Assembly: GCA_947179485.1 (NCBI GenBank)
Contig: OX359249.1
Span: forward strand, 55,005,402-55,069,401
From: Allacma fusca
Taxonomy: Eukaryota > Arthropoda > Collembola > Symphypleona > Sminthuridae
Reading direction: 5' to 3'
Length of the DNA: 64,000 nucleotides
Shown piece after piece: positions 1 through 11,370 of the stretch. The notes below the pieces were generated by a model that was given only the letters and a program-made list of their open reading frames with translations, made no database searches and was not told the DNA's origin. Position numbers and translations under genes: made by a program. The stretch's first letter is position 1; each line of letters begins with the position of its first letter.

Positions 1-141
1 GTTTGCTGAACTCGTCAGAATCTCTTGATACTTTGGGAATCCTCTCAGGCAGTCTGCTTAAGCTCGTATCTCGAATTTACGATGAATCGAAAAGCTTTTA
101 AATTGCGATAAAATGACGTAGCTCTGGTCACTTTCAAGGGT
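1..141. repeat. Type D monomer (exemplar, 141 bp)
   Basis: This is the most diverged class. It has CTTGATACTTTGGGAATCC followed by TCTCAGGCAGTCTGC, then TTAAGCTCGTATCTC where other types have TAAAGCTCAATT. Its AAAA tracts are altered and the GACGTCGTTGC box is reduced to GACGTAGC, which explains its short length. It recurs in regions 1 and 2 and once at 39,452. Near the telomere it is replaced by a relative, D'. Confidence 0.9.
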
Positions 142-286
142 GTTTAGTGAACCCGCCAGAATCTCTTTCAACTTTGGCAATACACGCGGACGGTCTGATA
201 AAGCTCAATTTTCGAATTTGAGATGAATCGCGAAAACTGAAAATAGCGATGAAAATGACGTCGTTGCTCTGGTCACTTTTTATGGT
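142..286. repeat. Type E monomer (exemplar, 145 bp)
   Basis: It opens with GTTTAGTGAACCCGCC instead of GTTTGCTGAACTC and has TCTGATAAAGC where most types have TCTGCTAAAGC. It always follows D in the left half of the window, so D-E travels as a pair. Confidence 0.9.
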
Positions 287-432
287 GTTTGCTGAACTCG
301 TTGAAATCCCTTTAGACTTTGGATATAACCGCGGACGGGCTGCTAAAGCTCAATTTTGGAATTTGAGATGAATCCGAAAACTTAGAAAATAGCGATGAAA
401 ATGACGTCGTTGCATTAGTCACTTTTTCAGGT
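287..432. repeat. Type F monomer (exemplar, 146 bp)
   Basis: It is marked by CTTTGGATATAACCGCGG, GGGCTGCTAAAGC, and TTTTGGAATTTG where others have TTTTCGAATTTG. The C-to-G change destroys the TTCGAA core present in most monomers. It follows E, giving the 432-bp D-E-F block. Confidence 0.9.
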
Positions 433-500
433 GTTTGCTGAATTCATCAGAATCTCTTTATATTTTGGGAATACACTCGAGCGGTCTGCTAAAGCTCAAT

Positions 501-514
501 TCTCGAATTCGAGA
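501..514. repeat. 14-bp perfect palindrome of the P monomer
   Basis: TCTCGAATTCGAGA equals its own reverse complement. It occurs in essentially every P and P' monomer and is lost in other types, where the right half reads TTTGAGA. It could be a binding site for a dimeric DNA-binding protein; nothing in the window proves this. Confidence 0.85.
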
Positions 515-521
515 TGAATCG

Positions 522-547
522 AAAATCTTTGAAAATAGCTATGAAAA
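522..547. other. Three phased A4 tracts (exemplar)
   Basis: AAAA occurs at 522-525, 532-535 and 544-547, with start-to-start spacing of 10 and 12 bases, close to two helical turns in total. In Q monomers the spacing is 9 and 12. Phased A-tracts of this kind are known to bend DNA. The arrangement is present in nearly every monomer except D types. Confidence 0.6.
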
Positions 548-580
548 TGAAGTGTCGTTGCTCTGGGTACTTTTTATGGT

Positions 581-726
581 GTTTGCTGAACTCGTTGAAA
601 TCCCTTTAGACTTTGGCAATACACGCGGACGGTCTGCTAAAGCTCAATTTTCGAATTTGAGATGAATCCGAAAACTTAGAAAATAGCGATGAAAATGACG
701 TCGTTGCATTAGTCACTTTTTCAGGT
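581..726. repeat. Type Q monomer (exemplar, 146 bp)
   Basis: It is marked by CTCGTTGAAATCCCTTTAGA and GGCAATACACGCGGACGG. It usually follows P, so P-Q makes a 294-bp dimer. In region 2 a subset carries AAAACGACGTCG instead of AAAATGACGTCG, which creates a 12-bp palindrome. Confidence 0.92.
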
Positions 727-872
727 GTTTGCTGAAATCATCAGAATCTTTTTATATTTTATGAATACACGCGGGCGGTCTGCTAAAGCTCAACTCTCGA
801 ATTTGAGATGAATCGGAAAACTGAAAATAACTACGAAAATGAAGTGTCGTTGCTCTGGTCACTTTTTCAGGT
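727..872. repeat. Type R monomer (exemplar, 146 bp)
   Basis: It is marked by GAAATCATCAGAATC, then TATATTTTATGAATACACG (others have TTTTGGGAATACAC), and GAAAATAACTACGAAAATG. It is nearly always followed by S. Confidence 0.92.
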
Positions 873-1018
873 GTTTGCTGCACTCATCAGATTCTCTTTA
901 TATTTTGGGAATACACGCGGGCGGTCTGCTAAAGCTCAATTTTCGAATTTGAGATGAATCCGAAAACTTAAAAAATAGCGATGAAAATGACGTCGTTGCA
1001 TAAGTCACTTTTTCAGGT
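873..1018. repeat. Type S monomer (exemplar, 146 bp)
   Basis: It is marked by GCTGCACTCATCAGATTC (or GCTGAATTCATCAGATTC in some copies), CACGCGGGCGGTCTGC, and CTTAAAAAATAGCG. The following junction reads GCATAAGTCAC in most copies. A three-base loss in its GACGTCG box marks one lineage of copies. Confidence 0.92.
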
Positions 1019-1166
1019 GTTTGCTGAATTCATCAGAATCTCTTTATATTTTGGGAATACACTCGAGCGGTCTGCTAAAGCTCAATTCTCGAATTCGAGA
1101 TGAATCGAAAATCTTTGAAAATAGCTACGAAAATGAAGTGTCGTTGCTCTGGTCACTTTTTATGGT
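1019..1166. repeat. Type P' monomer (exemplar, 148 bp)
   Basis: It is a P monomer, palindrome included, that carries GCTACG instead of GCTATG and ends with GGTCACTTTTTATGG instead of GGGTACTTTTTATGG. It closes the 8-mer and precedes D. Confidence 0.88.
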
Positions 1167-4100
1167 GTTTGCTGAACTCGTCAGAATCTCTTGATACTTT
1201 GGGAATCCTCTCAGGCAGTCTGCTTAAGCTCGTATCTCGAATTTACGATGAATCGAAAAGCTTTTAAATTGCGATAAAATGACGTAGCTCTGGTCACTTT
1301 CAAGGGTGTTTAGTGAACCCGCCAGAATCTCTTTCAACTTTGGCAATACACGCGGACGGTCTGATAAAGCTCAATTTTCGAATTTGAGATGAATCGCGAA
1401 AACTGAAAATAGCGATGAAAATGACGTCGTTGCTCTGGTCACTTTTTATGGTGTTTGCTGAACTCGTTGAAATCCCTTTAGACTTTGGATATAACCGCGG
1501 ACGGGCTGCTAAAGCTCAATTTTGGAATTTGAGATGAATCCGAAAACTTAGAAAATAGCGATGAAAATGACGTCGTTGCATTAGTCACTTTTTCAGGTGT
1601 TTGCTGAATTCATCAGAATCTCTTTATATTTTGGGAATACACTCGAGCGGTCTGCTAAAGCTCAATTCTCGAATTCGAGATGAATCGAAAATCTTTGAAA
1701 ATAGCTATGAAAATGAAGTGTCGTTGCTCTGGGTACTTTTTATGGTGTTTGCTGAACTCGTTGAAATCCCTTTAGACTTTGGCAATACACGCGGACGGTC
1801 TGCTAAAGCTCAATTTTCGAATTTGAGATGAATCCGAAAACTTAGAAAATAGCGATGAAAATGACGTCGTTGCATTAGTCACTTTTTCAGGTGTTTGCTG
1901 AAATCATCAGAATCTTTTTATATTTTATGAATACACGCGGGCGGTCTGCTAAAGCTCAACTCTCGAATTTGAGATGAATCGGAAAACTGAAAATAACTAC
2001 GAAAATGAAGTGTCGTTGCTCTGGTCACTTTTTCAGGTGTTTGCTGCACTCATCAGATTCTCTTTATATTTTGGGAATACACGCGGGCGGTCTGCTAAAG
2101 CTCAATTTTCGAATTTGAGATGAATCCGAAAACTTAAAAAATAGCGATGAAAATGACGTCGTTGCATAAGTCACTTTTTCAGGTGTTTGCTGAATTCATC
2201 AGAATCTCTTTATATTTTGGGAATACACTCGAGCGGTCTGCTAAAGCTCAATTCTCGAATTCGAGATGAATCGAAAATCTTTGAAAATAGCTACGAAAAT
2301 GAAGTGTCGTTGCTCTGGTCACTTTTTATGGTGTTTGCTGAACTCGTCAGAATCTCTTGATACTTTGGGAATCCTCTCAGGCAGTCTGCTTAAGCTCGTA
2401 TCTCGAATTTACGATGAATCGAAAAGCTTTTAAATTGCGATAAAATGACGTAGCTCTGGTCACTTTCAAGGGTGTTTAGTGAACCCGCCAGAATCTCTTT
2501 CAACTTTGGCAATACACGCGGACGGTCTGATAAAGCTCAATTTTCGAATTTGAGATGAATCGCGAAAACTGAAAATAGCGATGAAAATGACGTCGTTGCT
2601 CTGGTCACTTTTTATGGTGTTTGCTGAACTCGTTGAAATCCCTTTAGACTTTGGATATAACCGCGGACGGGCTGCTAAAGCTCAATTTTGGAATTTGAGA
2701 TGAATCCGAAAACTTAGAAAATAGCGATGAAAATGACGTCGTTGCATTAGTCACTTTTTCAGGTGTTTGCTGAATTCATCAGAATCTCTTTATATTTTGG
2801 GAATACACTCGAGCGGTCTGCTAAAGCTCAATTCTCGAATTCGAGATGAATCGAAAATCTTTGAAAATAGCTATGAAAATGAAGTGTCGTTGCTCTGGGT
2901 ACTTTTTATGGTGTTTGCTGAACTCGTTGAAATCCCTTTAGACTTTGGCAATACACGCGGACGGTCTGCTAAAGCTCAATTTTCGAATTTGAGATGAATC
3001 GGAAAACTTAGAAAATAGCGATGAAAATGACGTCGTTGCATTAGTCACTTTTTCAGGTGTTTTGCTGAAATCATCAGAATCTTTTTATATTTTATGAATA
3101 CACGCGGGCGGTCTGCTAAAGCTCAACTCTCGAATTTGAGATGAATCGGAAAACTGAAAATAACTACGAAAATGAAGTGTCGTTGCTCTGGTCACTTTTT
3201 CAGGTGTTTGCTGCACTCATCAGATTCTCTTTATATTTTGGGAATACACGCGGGCGGTCTGCTAAAGCTCAATTTTCGAATTTGAGATGAATCCGAAAAC
3301 TTAAAAAATAGCGATGAAAATGTCGTTGCATAAGTCACTTTTTCAGGTGTTTGCTGAATTCATCAGAATCTCTTTATATTTTGGGAATACACTCGAGCGG
3401 TCTGCTAAAGCTCAATTCTCGAATTCGAGATGAATCGAAAATCTTTGAAAATAGCTACGAAAATGAAGTGTCGTTGCTCTGGTCACTTTTTATGGTGTTT
3501 GCTGAACTCGTCAGAATCTCTTGATACTTTGGGAATCCTCTCAGGCAGTCTGCTTAAGCTCGTATCTCGAATTTACGATGAATCGAAAAGCTTTTAAATT
3601 GCGATAAAATGACGTAGCTCTGGTCACTTTCAAGGGTGTTTAGTGAACCCGCCAGAATCTCTTTCAACTTTGGCAATACACGCGGACGGTCTGATAAAGC
3701 TCAATTTTCGAATTTGAGATGAATCGCGAAAACTGAAAATAGCGATGAAAATGACGTCGTTGCTCTGGTCACTTTTTATGGTGTTTGCTGAACTCGTTGA
3801 AATCCCTTTAGACTTTGGATATAACCGCGGACGGGCTGCTAAAGCTCAATTTTGGAATTTGAGATGAATCCGAAAACTTAGAAAATAGCGATGAAAATGA
3901 CGTCGTTGCATTAGTCACTTTTTCAGGTGTTTGCTGAATTCATCAGAATCTCTTTATATTTTGGGAATACACTCGAGCGGTCTGCTAAAGCTCAATTCTC
4001 GAATTCGAGATGAATCGAAAATCTTTGAAAATAGCTATGAAAATGAAGTGTCGTTGCTCTGGGTACTTTTTATGGTGTTTGCTGAACTCGTTGAAATCCC

Positions 4101-4775
4101 TTTAGACTTTGGCAATACACGCGGACGGTCTGCTAAAGCTCAATTTTCGAATTTGAGATGAATCGGAAAACTTAGAAAATAGCGATGAAAATGACGTCGT
4201 TGCATTAGTCACTTTTTCAGGTGTTTGCTGAAATCATCAGAATCTTTTTATATTTTATGAATACACGCGGGCGGTCTGCTAAAGCTCAATTCTCGAATTT
4301 GAGATGAATCGGAAGACTGAAAATAACTACGAAAATGAAGTGTCGTTGCTCTGGTCACTTTTTCAGGTGTTTGCTGCACTCATCAGATTCTCTTTATATT
4401 TTGGGAATACACGCGGGCGGTCTGCTAAAGCTCAATTTTCGAATTTGAGATGAATCCGAAAACTTAAAAAATAGCGATGAAAATGACGTCGTTGCATAAG
4501 TCACTTTTTCAGGTGTTTGCTGAATTCATCAGAATCTCTTTATATTTTGGGAATACACTCGAGCGGTCTGCTAAAGCTCAATTCTCGAATTCGAGATGAA
4601 TCGAAAATCTTTGAAAATAGCTATGAAAATGAAGTGTCGTTGCTCTGGTCACTTTTTATGGTGTTTGCTGAACTCGTTGAAATCCCTTTAGACTTTGGCA
4701 ATACACGCGGACGGTCTGCTAAAGCTCAATTTTCGAATTTGAGATGAATCGGAAAACTTAGAAAATAGCGATGAA

Positions 4776-4787
4776 AACGACGTCGTT
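4776..4787. repeat. 12-bp palindrome of a Q subset
   Basis: AACGACGTCGTT is a perfect palindrome, made by a T-to-C change in the usual AATGACGTCGTT. The same variant is seen in other Q monomers, for example near 8,277, 8,717, 12,657, 15,287, 18,788, 22,878, 26,968, 38,251 and 41,612. Confidence 0.8.
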
Positions 4788-5540
4788 GCATTAGTCACTT
4801 TTTCAGGTGTTTGCTGAATTCATCAGATTCTCTTTATATTTTGGGAATACACGCGGGCGGTCTGCTAAAGCTCAATTTTCGAATTTGAGATGAATCCGAA
4901 AACTTAAAAAATAGCGATGAAAATGACGTCGTTGCATTAGTCACTTTTTCAGGTGTTTGCTGAATTCATCAGAATCTCTTTATATTTTGGGAATACACTC
5001 GAGCGGTCTGCTAAAGCTCAATTCTCGAATTCGAGATGAATCGAAAATCTTTGAAAATAGCTATGAAAATAAAGTGTCGTTGCTCTGGGTACTTTTTATG
5101 GTGTTTGCTGAACTCGTCGAAATCTCTTTCAACTTTGGGAATACACGCGGGCTGTCTGCCAAAGCTCAATTCTCGAATTTGAGATGAATCCGAAAACTTA
5201 GAAAATAGCGATGAAAATGACGTCGTTGCATTAGTCACTTTTTCAGGTGTTTGCTGAAATCATCAGAATCTTTTTATATTTTATGAATACACGCGGGCGG
5301 TCTGCTAAAGCTCAATTCTCGAATTTGAGATGAATCGGAAAACTGAAAATAACTACGAAAATGAAGTGTCGTTGCTCTGGTCACTTTTTCAGGTGTTTGC
5401 TGCACTCATCAGATTCTCTTTATATTTTGGGAATACACGCGGGCGGTCTGCTAAAGCTCAATTTTCGAATTTGAGATGAATCCGAAAACTTAAAAAATAG
5501 CGATGAAAATGACGTCGTTGCATAAGTCACTTTTTCAGGT

Positions 5541-5681
5541 GTTTGCTGAATTCATCAGAATCTCTTGATACTTTGGGAATCCTCTCAGGCAGTCTGCTTA
5601 AGCTCGTATCTCGAATTTACGATGAATCGAAAAGCTTTTAAATTGCGATAAAATGACGTAGCTCTGGTCACTTTCAAGGGT
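5541..5681. repeat. Chimeric P/D monomer (D*)
   Basis: It begins like P (GTTTGCTGAATTCATCAG) and changes to D within the shared GAATCTCTT, continuing GATACTTTGGGAATCC. Ordinary D monomers begin GTTTGCTGAACTCGTCAG. The same chimera recurs at 9,482, 16,052, 19,553 and 23,643, so a single crossover product was copied along with the long HOR. It stands after S, where a P monomer would usually come. Confidence 0.85.
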
Positions 5682-8600
5682 GTTTAGTGAACCCGCCAGA
5701 ATCTCTTTCAACTTTGGCAATACACGCGGACGGTCTGATAAAGCTCAATTTTCGAATTTGAGATGAATCGCGAAAACTGAAAATAGCGATGAAAATGACG
5801 TCGTTGCTCTGGTCACTTTTTATGGTGTTTGCTGAACTCGTTGAAATCCCTTTAGACTTTGGATATAACCGCGGACGGGCTGCTAAAGCTCAATTTTGGA
5901 ATTTGAGATGAATCCGAAAACTTAAAAAATAGCGATGAAAATGACGTCGTTGCATTAGTCACTTTTTCAGGTGTTTGCTGAATTCATCAGAATCTCTTTA
6001 TATTTTGGGAATACACTCGAGCGGTCTGCTAAAGCTCAATTCTCGAATTCGAGATGAATCGAAAATCTTTGAAAATAGCTATGAAAATGAAGTGTCGTTG
6101 CTCTGGGTACTTTTTATGGTGTTTGCTGAACTCGTTGAAATCCCTTTAGACTTTGGCAATACACGCGGACGGTCTGCTAAAGCTCAATTTTCGAATTTGA
6201 GATGAATCGGAAAACTTAGAAAATAGCGATGAAAATTACGTCGTTGCATTAGTCACTTTTTCAGGTGTTTGCTGAATTCATCAGAATCTCTTTATATTTT
6301 GGGAATACACTCGAGCGGTCTGCTAAAGCTCAATTCTCGAATTCGAGATGAATCGAAAATCTTTGAAAATAGCTATGAAAATGAAGTGTCGTTGCTCTGG
6401 GTACTTTTTATGGTGTTTGCTGAACTCGTCGAAATCTCTTTCAACTTTGGGAATACACGCGGACGGTCTGCTAAAGCTCAATTTTCGAATTTGAGATGAA
6501 TCGGAAAACTTAGAAAATAGCGATGAAAATGACGTCGTTGCATTAGTCACTTTTTCAGGTGTTTGCTGAAATCATCAGAATCTTTTTATATTTTATGAAT
6601 ACACGCGGGCGGTCTGCTAAAGCTCAACTCTCGAATTTGAGATGAATCGGAAAACTGAAAATAACTACGAAAATGAAGTGTCGTTGCTCTGGTCACTTTT
6701 TCAGGTGTTTGCTGCACTCATCAGATTCTCTTTATATTTTGGGAATACACGCGGGCGGTCTGCTAAAGCTCAATTTTCGAATTTGAGATGAATCCGAAAA
6801 CTTAAAAAATAGCGATGAAAATGTCGTTGCATAAGTCACTTTTTCAGGTGTTTGCTGAATTCATCAGAATCTCTTTATATTTTGGGAATACACTCGAGCG
6901 GTCTGCTAAAGCTCAATTCTCGAATTCGAGATGAATCGAAAATCTTTGAAAATAGCTACGAAAATGAAGTGTCGTTGCTCTGGTCACTTTTTATGGTGTT
7001 TGCTGAACTCGTCAGAATCTCTTGATACTTTGGGAATCCTCTCAGGCAGTCTGCTTAAGCTCGTATCTCGAATTTACGATGAATCGAAAAGCTTTTAAAT
7101 TGCGATAAAATGACGTAGCTCTGGTCACTTTCAAGGGTGTTTAGTGAACCCGCCAGAATCTCTTTCAACTTTGGCAATACACGCGGACGGTCTGATAAAG
7201 CTCAATTTTCGAATTTGAGATGAATCGCGAAAACTGAAAATAGCGATGAAAATGACGTCGTTGCTCTGGTCACTTTTTATGGTGTTTGCTGAACTCGTTG
7301 AAATCCCTTTAGACTTTGGATATAACCGCGGACGGGCTGCTAAAGCTCAATTTTGGAATTTGAGATGAATCCGAAAACTTAGAAAATAGCGATGAAAATG
7401 ACGTCGTTGCATTAGTCACTTTTTCAGGTGTTTGCTGAATTCATCAGAATCTCTTTATATTTTGGGAATACACTCGAGCGGTCTGCTAAAGCTCAATTCT
7501 CGAATTCGAGATGAATCGAAAATCTTTGAAAATAGCTATGAAAATGAAGTGTCGTTGCTCTGGGTACTTTTTATGGTGTTTGCTGAACTCGTTGAAATCC
7601 CTTTAGACTTTGGCAATACACGCGGACGGTCTGCTAAAGCTCAATTTTCGAATTTGAGATGAATCGGAAAACTTAGAAAATAGCGATGAAAATGACGTCG
7701 TTGCATTAGTCACTTTTTCAGGTGTTTGCTGAAATCATCAGAATCTTTTTATATTTTATGAATACACGCGGGCGGTCTGCTAAAGCTCAATTCTCGAATT
7801 TGAGATGAATCGGAAGACTGAAAATAACTACGAAAATGAAGTGTCGTTGCTCTGGTCACTTTTTCAGGTGTTTGCTGCACTCATCAGATTCTCTTTATAT
7901 TTTGGGAATACACGCGGGCGGTCTGCTAAAGCTCAATTTTCGAATTTGAGATGAATCCGAAAACTTAAAAAATAGCGATGAAAATGACGTCGTTGCATAA
8001 GTCACTTTTTCAGGTGTTTGCTGAATTCATCAGAATCTCTTTATATTTTGGGAATACACTCGAGCGGTCTGCTAAAGCTCAATTCTCGAATTCGAGATGA
8101 ATCGAAAATCTTTGAAAATAGCTATGAAAATAAAGTGTCGTTGCTCTGGGTACTTTTTATGGTGTTTGCTGAACTCGTTGAAATCCCTTTAGACTTTGGC
8201 AATACACGCGGACGGTCTGCTAAAGCTCAATTTTCGAATTTGAGATGAATCGGAAAACTTAGAAAATAGCGATGAAAACGACGTCGTTGCATTAGTCACT
8301 TTTTCAGGTGTTTGCTGAATTCATCAGATTCTCTTTATATTTTGGGAATACACGCGGGCGGTCTGCTAAAGCTCAATTTTCGAATTTGAGATGAATCCGA
8401 AAACTTAAAAAATAGCGATGAAAATGACGTCGTTGCATAAGTCACTTTTTCAGGTGTTTGCTGAATTCATCAGAATCTCTTTATATTTTGGGAATACACT
8501 CGAGCGGTCTGCTAAAGCTCAATTCTCGAATTCGAGATGAATCGAAAATCTTTGAAAATAGCTATGAAAATGAAGTGTCGTTGCTCTGGTCACTTTTTAT

Positions 8601-9043
8601 GGTGTTTGCTGAACTCGTTGAAATCCCTTTAGACTTTGGCAATACACGCGGACGGTCTGCTAAAGCTCAATTTTCGAATTTGAGATGAATCGGAAAACTT
8701 AGAAAATAGCGATGAAAACGACGTCGTTGCATTAGTCACTTTTTCAGGTGTTTGCTGAATTCATCAGATTCTCTTTATATTTTGGGAATACACGCGGGCG
8801 GTCTGCTAAAGCTCAATTTTCGAATTTGAGATGAATCCGAAAACTTAAAAAATAGCGATGAAAATGACGTCGTTGCATTAGTCACTTTTTCAGGTGTTTG
8901 CTGAATTCATCAGAATCTCTTTATATTTTGGGAATACACTCGAGCGGTCTGCTAAAGCTCAATTCTCGAATTCGAGATGAATCGAAAATCTTTGAAAATA
9001 GCTATGAAAATAAAGTGTCGTTGCTCTGGGTACTTTTTATGGT

Positions 9044-9189
9044 GTTTGCTGAACTCGTCGAAATCTCTTTCAACTTTGGGAATACACGCGGGCTGTCTGC
9101 CAAAGCTCAATTCTCGAATTTGAGATGAATCCGAAAACTTAGAAAATAGCGATGAAAATGACGTCGTTGCATTAGTCACTTTTTCAGGT
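9044..9189. repeat. Type N monomer (exemplar, 146 bp)
   Basis: It is marked by CTCGTCGAAATCTCTTTCAA, CACGCGGGCTGTCTGCC and TCTGCCAAAGC. It follows P and precedes R. It is absent from the 8-mer of region 1 and becomes abundant from region 2 onward. Confidence 0.88.
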
Positions 9190-10355
9190 GTTTGCTGAAA
9201 TCATCAGAATCTTTTTATATTTTATGAATACACGCGGGCGGTCTGCTAAAGCTCAATTCTCGAATTTGAGATGAATCGGAAAACTGAAAATAACTACGAA
9301 AATGAAGTGTCGTTGCTCTGGTCACTTTTTCAGGTGTTTGCTGCACTCATCAGATTCTCTTTATATTTTGGGAATACACGCGGGCGGTCTGCTAAAGCTC
9401 AATTTTCGAATTTGAGATGAATCCGAAAACTTAAAAAATAGCGATGAAAATGACGTCGTTGCATAAGTCACTTTTTCAGGTGTTTGCTGAATTCATCAGA
9501 ATCTCTTGATACTTTGGGAATCCTCTCAGGCAGTCTGCTTAAGCTCGTATCTCGAATTTACGATGAATCGAAAAGCTTTTAAATTGCGATAAAATGACGT
9601 AGCTCTGGTCACTTTCAACGGTGTTTAGTGAACCCGCCAGAATCTCTTTCAACTTTGGCAATACACGCGGACGGTCTGATAAAGCTCAATTTTCGAATTT
9701 GAGATGAATCGCGAAAACTGAAAATAGCGATGAAAATGACGTCGTTGCTCTGGTCACTTTTTATGGTGTTTGCTGAACTCGTTGAAATCCCTTTAGACTT
9801 TGGATATAACCGCGGACGGGCTGCTAAAGCTCAATTTTGGAATTTGAGATGAATCCGAAAACTTAAAAAATAGCGATGAAAATGACGTCGTTGCATTAGT
9901 CACTTTTTCAGGTGTTTGCTGAATTCATCAGAATCTCTTTATATTTTGGGAATACACTCGAGCGGTCTGCTAAAGCTCAATTCTCGAATTCGAGATGAAT
10001 CGAAAATCTTTGAAAATAGCTATGAAAATGAAGTGTCGTTGCTCTGGGTACTTTTTATGGTGTTTGCTGAACTCGTTGAAATCCCTTTAGACTTTGGCAA
10101 TACACGCGGACGGTCTGCTAAAGCTCAATTTTCGAATTTGAGATGAATCGGAAAACTTAGAAAATAGCGATGAAAATTACGTCGTTGCATTAGTCACTTT
10201 TTCAGGTGTTTGCTGAATTCATCAGAATCTCTTTATATTTTGGGAATACACTCGAGCGGTCTGCTAAAGCTCAATTCTCGAATTCGAGATGAATCGAAAA
10301 TCTTTGAAAATAGCTATGAAAATGAAGTGTCGTTGCTCTGGGTACTTTTTATGGT

Positions 10356-10501
10356 GTTTGCTGAACTCGTCGAAATCTCTTTCAACTTTGGGAATACACG
10401 CGGACGGTCTGCTAAAGCTCAATTTTCGAATTTGAGATGAATCGGAAAACTTAGAAAATAGCGATGAAAATGACGTCGTTGCATTAGTCACTTTTTCAGG
10501 T
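10356..10501. repeat. Type N' monomer, N/Q hybrid
   Basis: Its left half is N (CTCGTCGAAATCTC) but it goes on with CACGCGGACGGTCTGC and CAATTTTCG as in Q. The same form is at 6,415 and 16,926; in copies E and F the position is held by a plain N instead. It looks like a second chimeric monomer or a gene-conversion product. Confidence 0.75.
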
Positions 10502-11370
10502 GTTTGCTGAAATCATCAGAATCTTTTTATATTTTATGAATACACGCGGGCGGTCTGCTAAAGCTCAACTCTCGAATTTGAGATGAATCGGAAAACTGAA
10601 AATAACTACGAAAATGAAGTGTCGTTGCTCTGGTCACTTTTTCAGGTGTTTGCTGCACTCATCAGATTCTCTTTATATTTTGGGAATACACGCGGGCGGT
10701 CTGCTAAAGCTCAATTTTCGAATTTGAGATGAATCCGAAAACTTAAAAAATAGCGATGAAAATGTCGTTGCATAAGTCACTTTTTCAGGTGTTTGCTGAA
10801 TTCATCAGAATCTCTTTATATTTTGGGAATACACTCGAGCGGTCTGCTAAAGCTCAATTCTCGAATTCGAGATGAATCGAAAATCTTTGAAAATAGCTAC
10901 GAAAATGAAGTGTCGTTGCTCTGGTCACTTTTTATGGTGTTTGCTGAACTCGTCAGAATCTCTTGATACTTTGGGAATCCTCTCAGGCAGTCTGCTTAAG
11001 CTCGTATCTCGAATTTACGATGAATCGAAAAGCTTTTAAATTGCGATAAAATGACGTAGCTCTGGTCACTTTCAAGGGTGTTTAGTGAACCCGCCAGAAT
11101 CTCTTTCAACTTTGGCAATACACGCGGACGGTCTGATAAAGCTCAATTTTCGAATTTGAGATGAATCGCGAAAACTGAAAATAGCGATGAAAATGACGTC
11201 GTTGCTCTGGTCACTTTTTATGGTGTTTGCTGAACTCGTTGAAATCCCTTTAGACTTTGGATATAACCGCGGACGGGCTGCTAAAGCTCAATTTTGGAAT
11301 TTGAGATGAATCCGAAAACTTAGAAAATAGCGATGAAAATGACGTCGTTGCATTAGTCACTTTTTCAGGT

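Larger units (their letters stand above)
433..580. repeat. Type P monomer (exemplar, 148 bp)
   Basis: It is marked by CTGAATTCATCAGAATCTC, AATACACTCGAGCGG, and a perfect palindrome at 501-514 in the middle. It ends in the longer GAAGTGTCG box, which gives the two extra bases. P is the commonest type and appears in every HOR of the window. The recurring short open frames start near its left end. Confidence 0.92.
1..4662. repeat. 1,166-bp higher-order repeat, four copies
   Basis: Eight successive monomers of 141, 145, 146, 148, 146, 146, 146 and 148 bp (types D-E-F-P-Q-R-S-P') form one unit. Copies start at 1, 1,167, 2,333 and 3,497. I found no difference between the first two copies by eye. 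The third is 1,164 bp because of one extra T near 3,060 and loss of three bases in the GACGTCG box near 3,321. The last monomer of the fourth copy (4,515-4,662) is a P type with GCTATG where the earlier copies have GCTACG, and from there the order changes to that of the longer unit. The fourth copy therefore overlaps the start of the next region. The window starts inside this array, so its left limit is unknown. Confidence 0.93.
3929..7429. repeat. Long HOR copy A (3,501 bp, 24 monomers)
   Basis: It lacks one P-Q-S trimer (440 bp) of the 27-mer. It carries the chimeric D* monomer at 5,541-5,681 and the three-base loss near 6,821. Confidence 0.85.
7430..11370. repeat. Long HOR copy B (3,941 bp, 27 monomers, reference)
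   Basis: This is the reference unit. Monomer starts counted directly include 8,016 (P), 8,456 (P), 8,896 (P), 9,044 (N), 9,482 (D*), 9,914 (P), 10,208 (P) and 10,356 (N'). It has a private change, CAACGG for CAAGGG, near 9,619. Confidence 0.87.
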
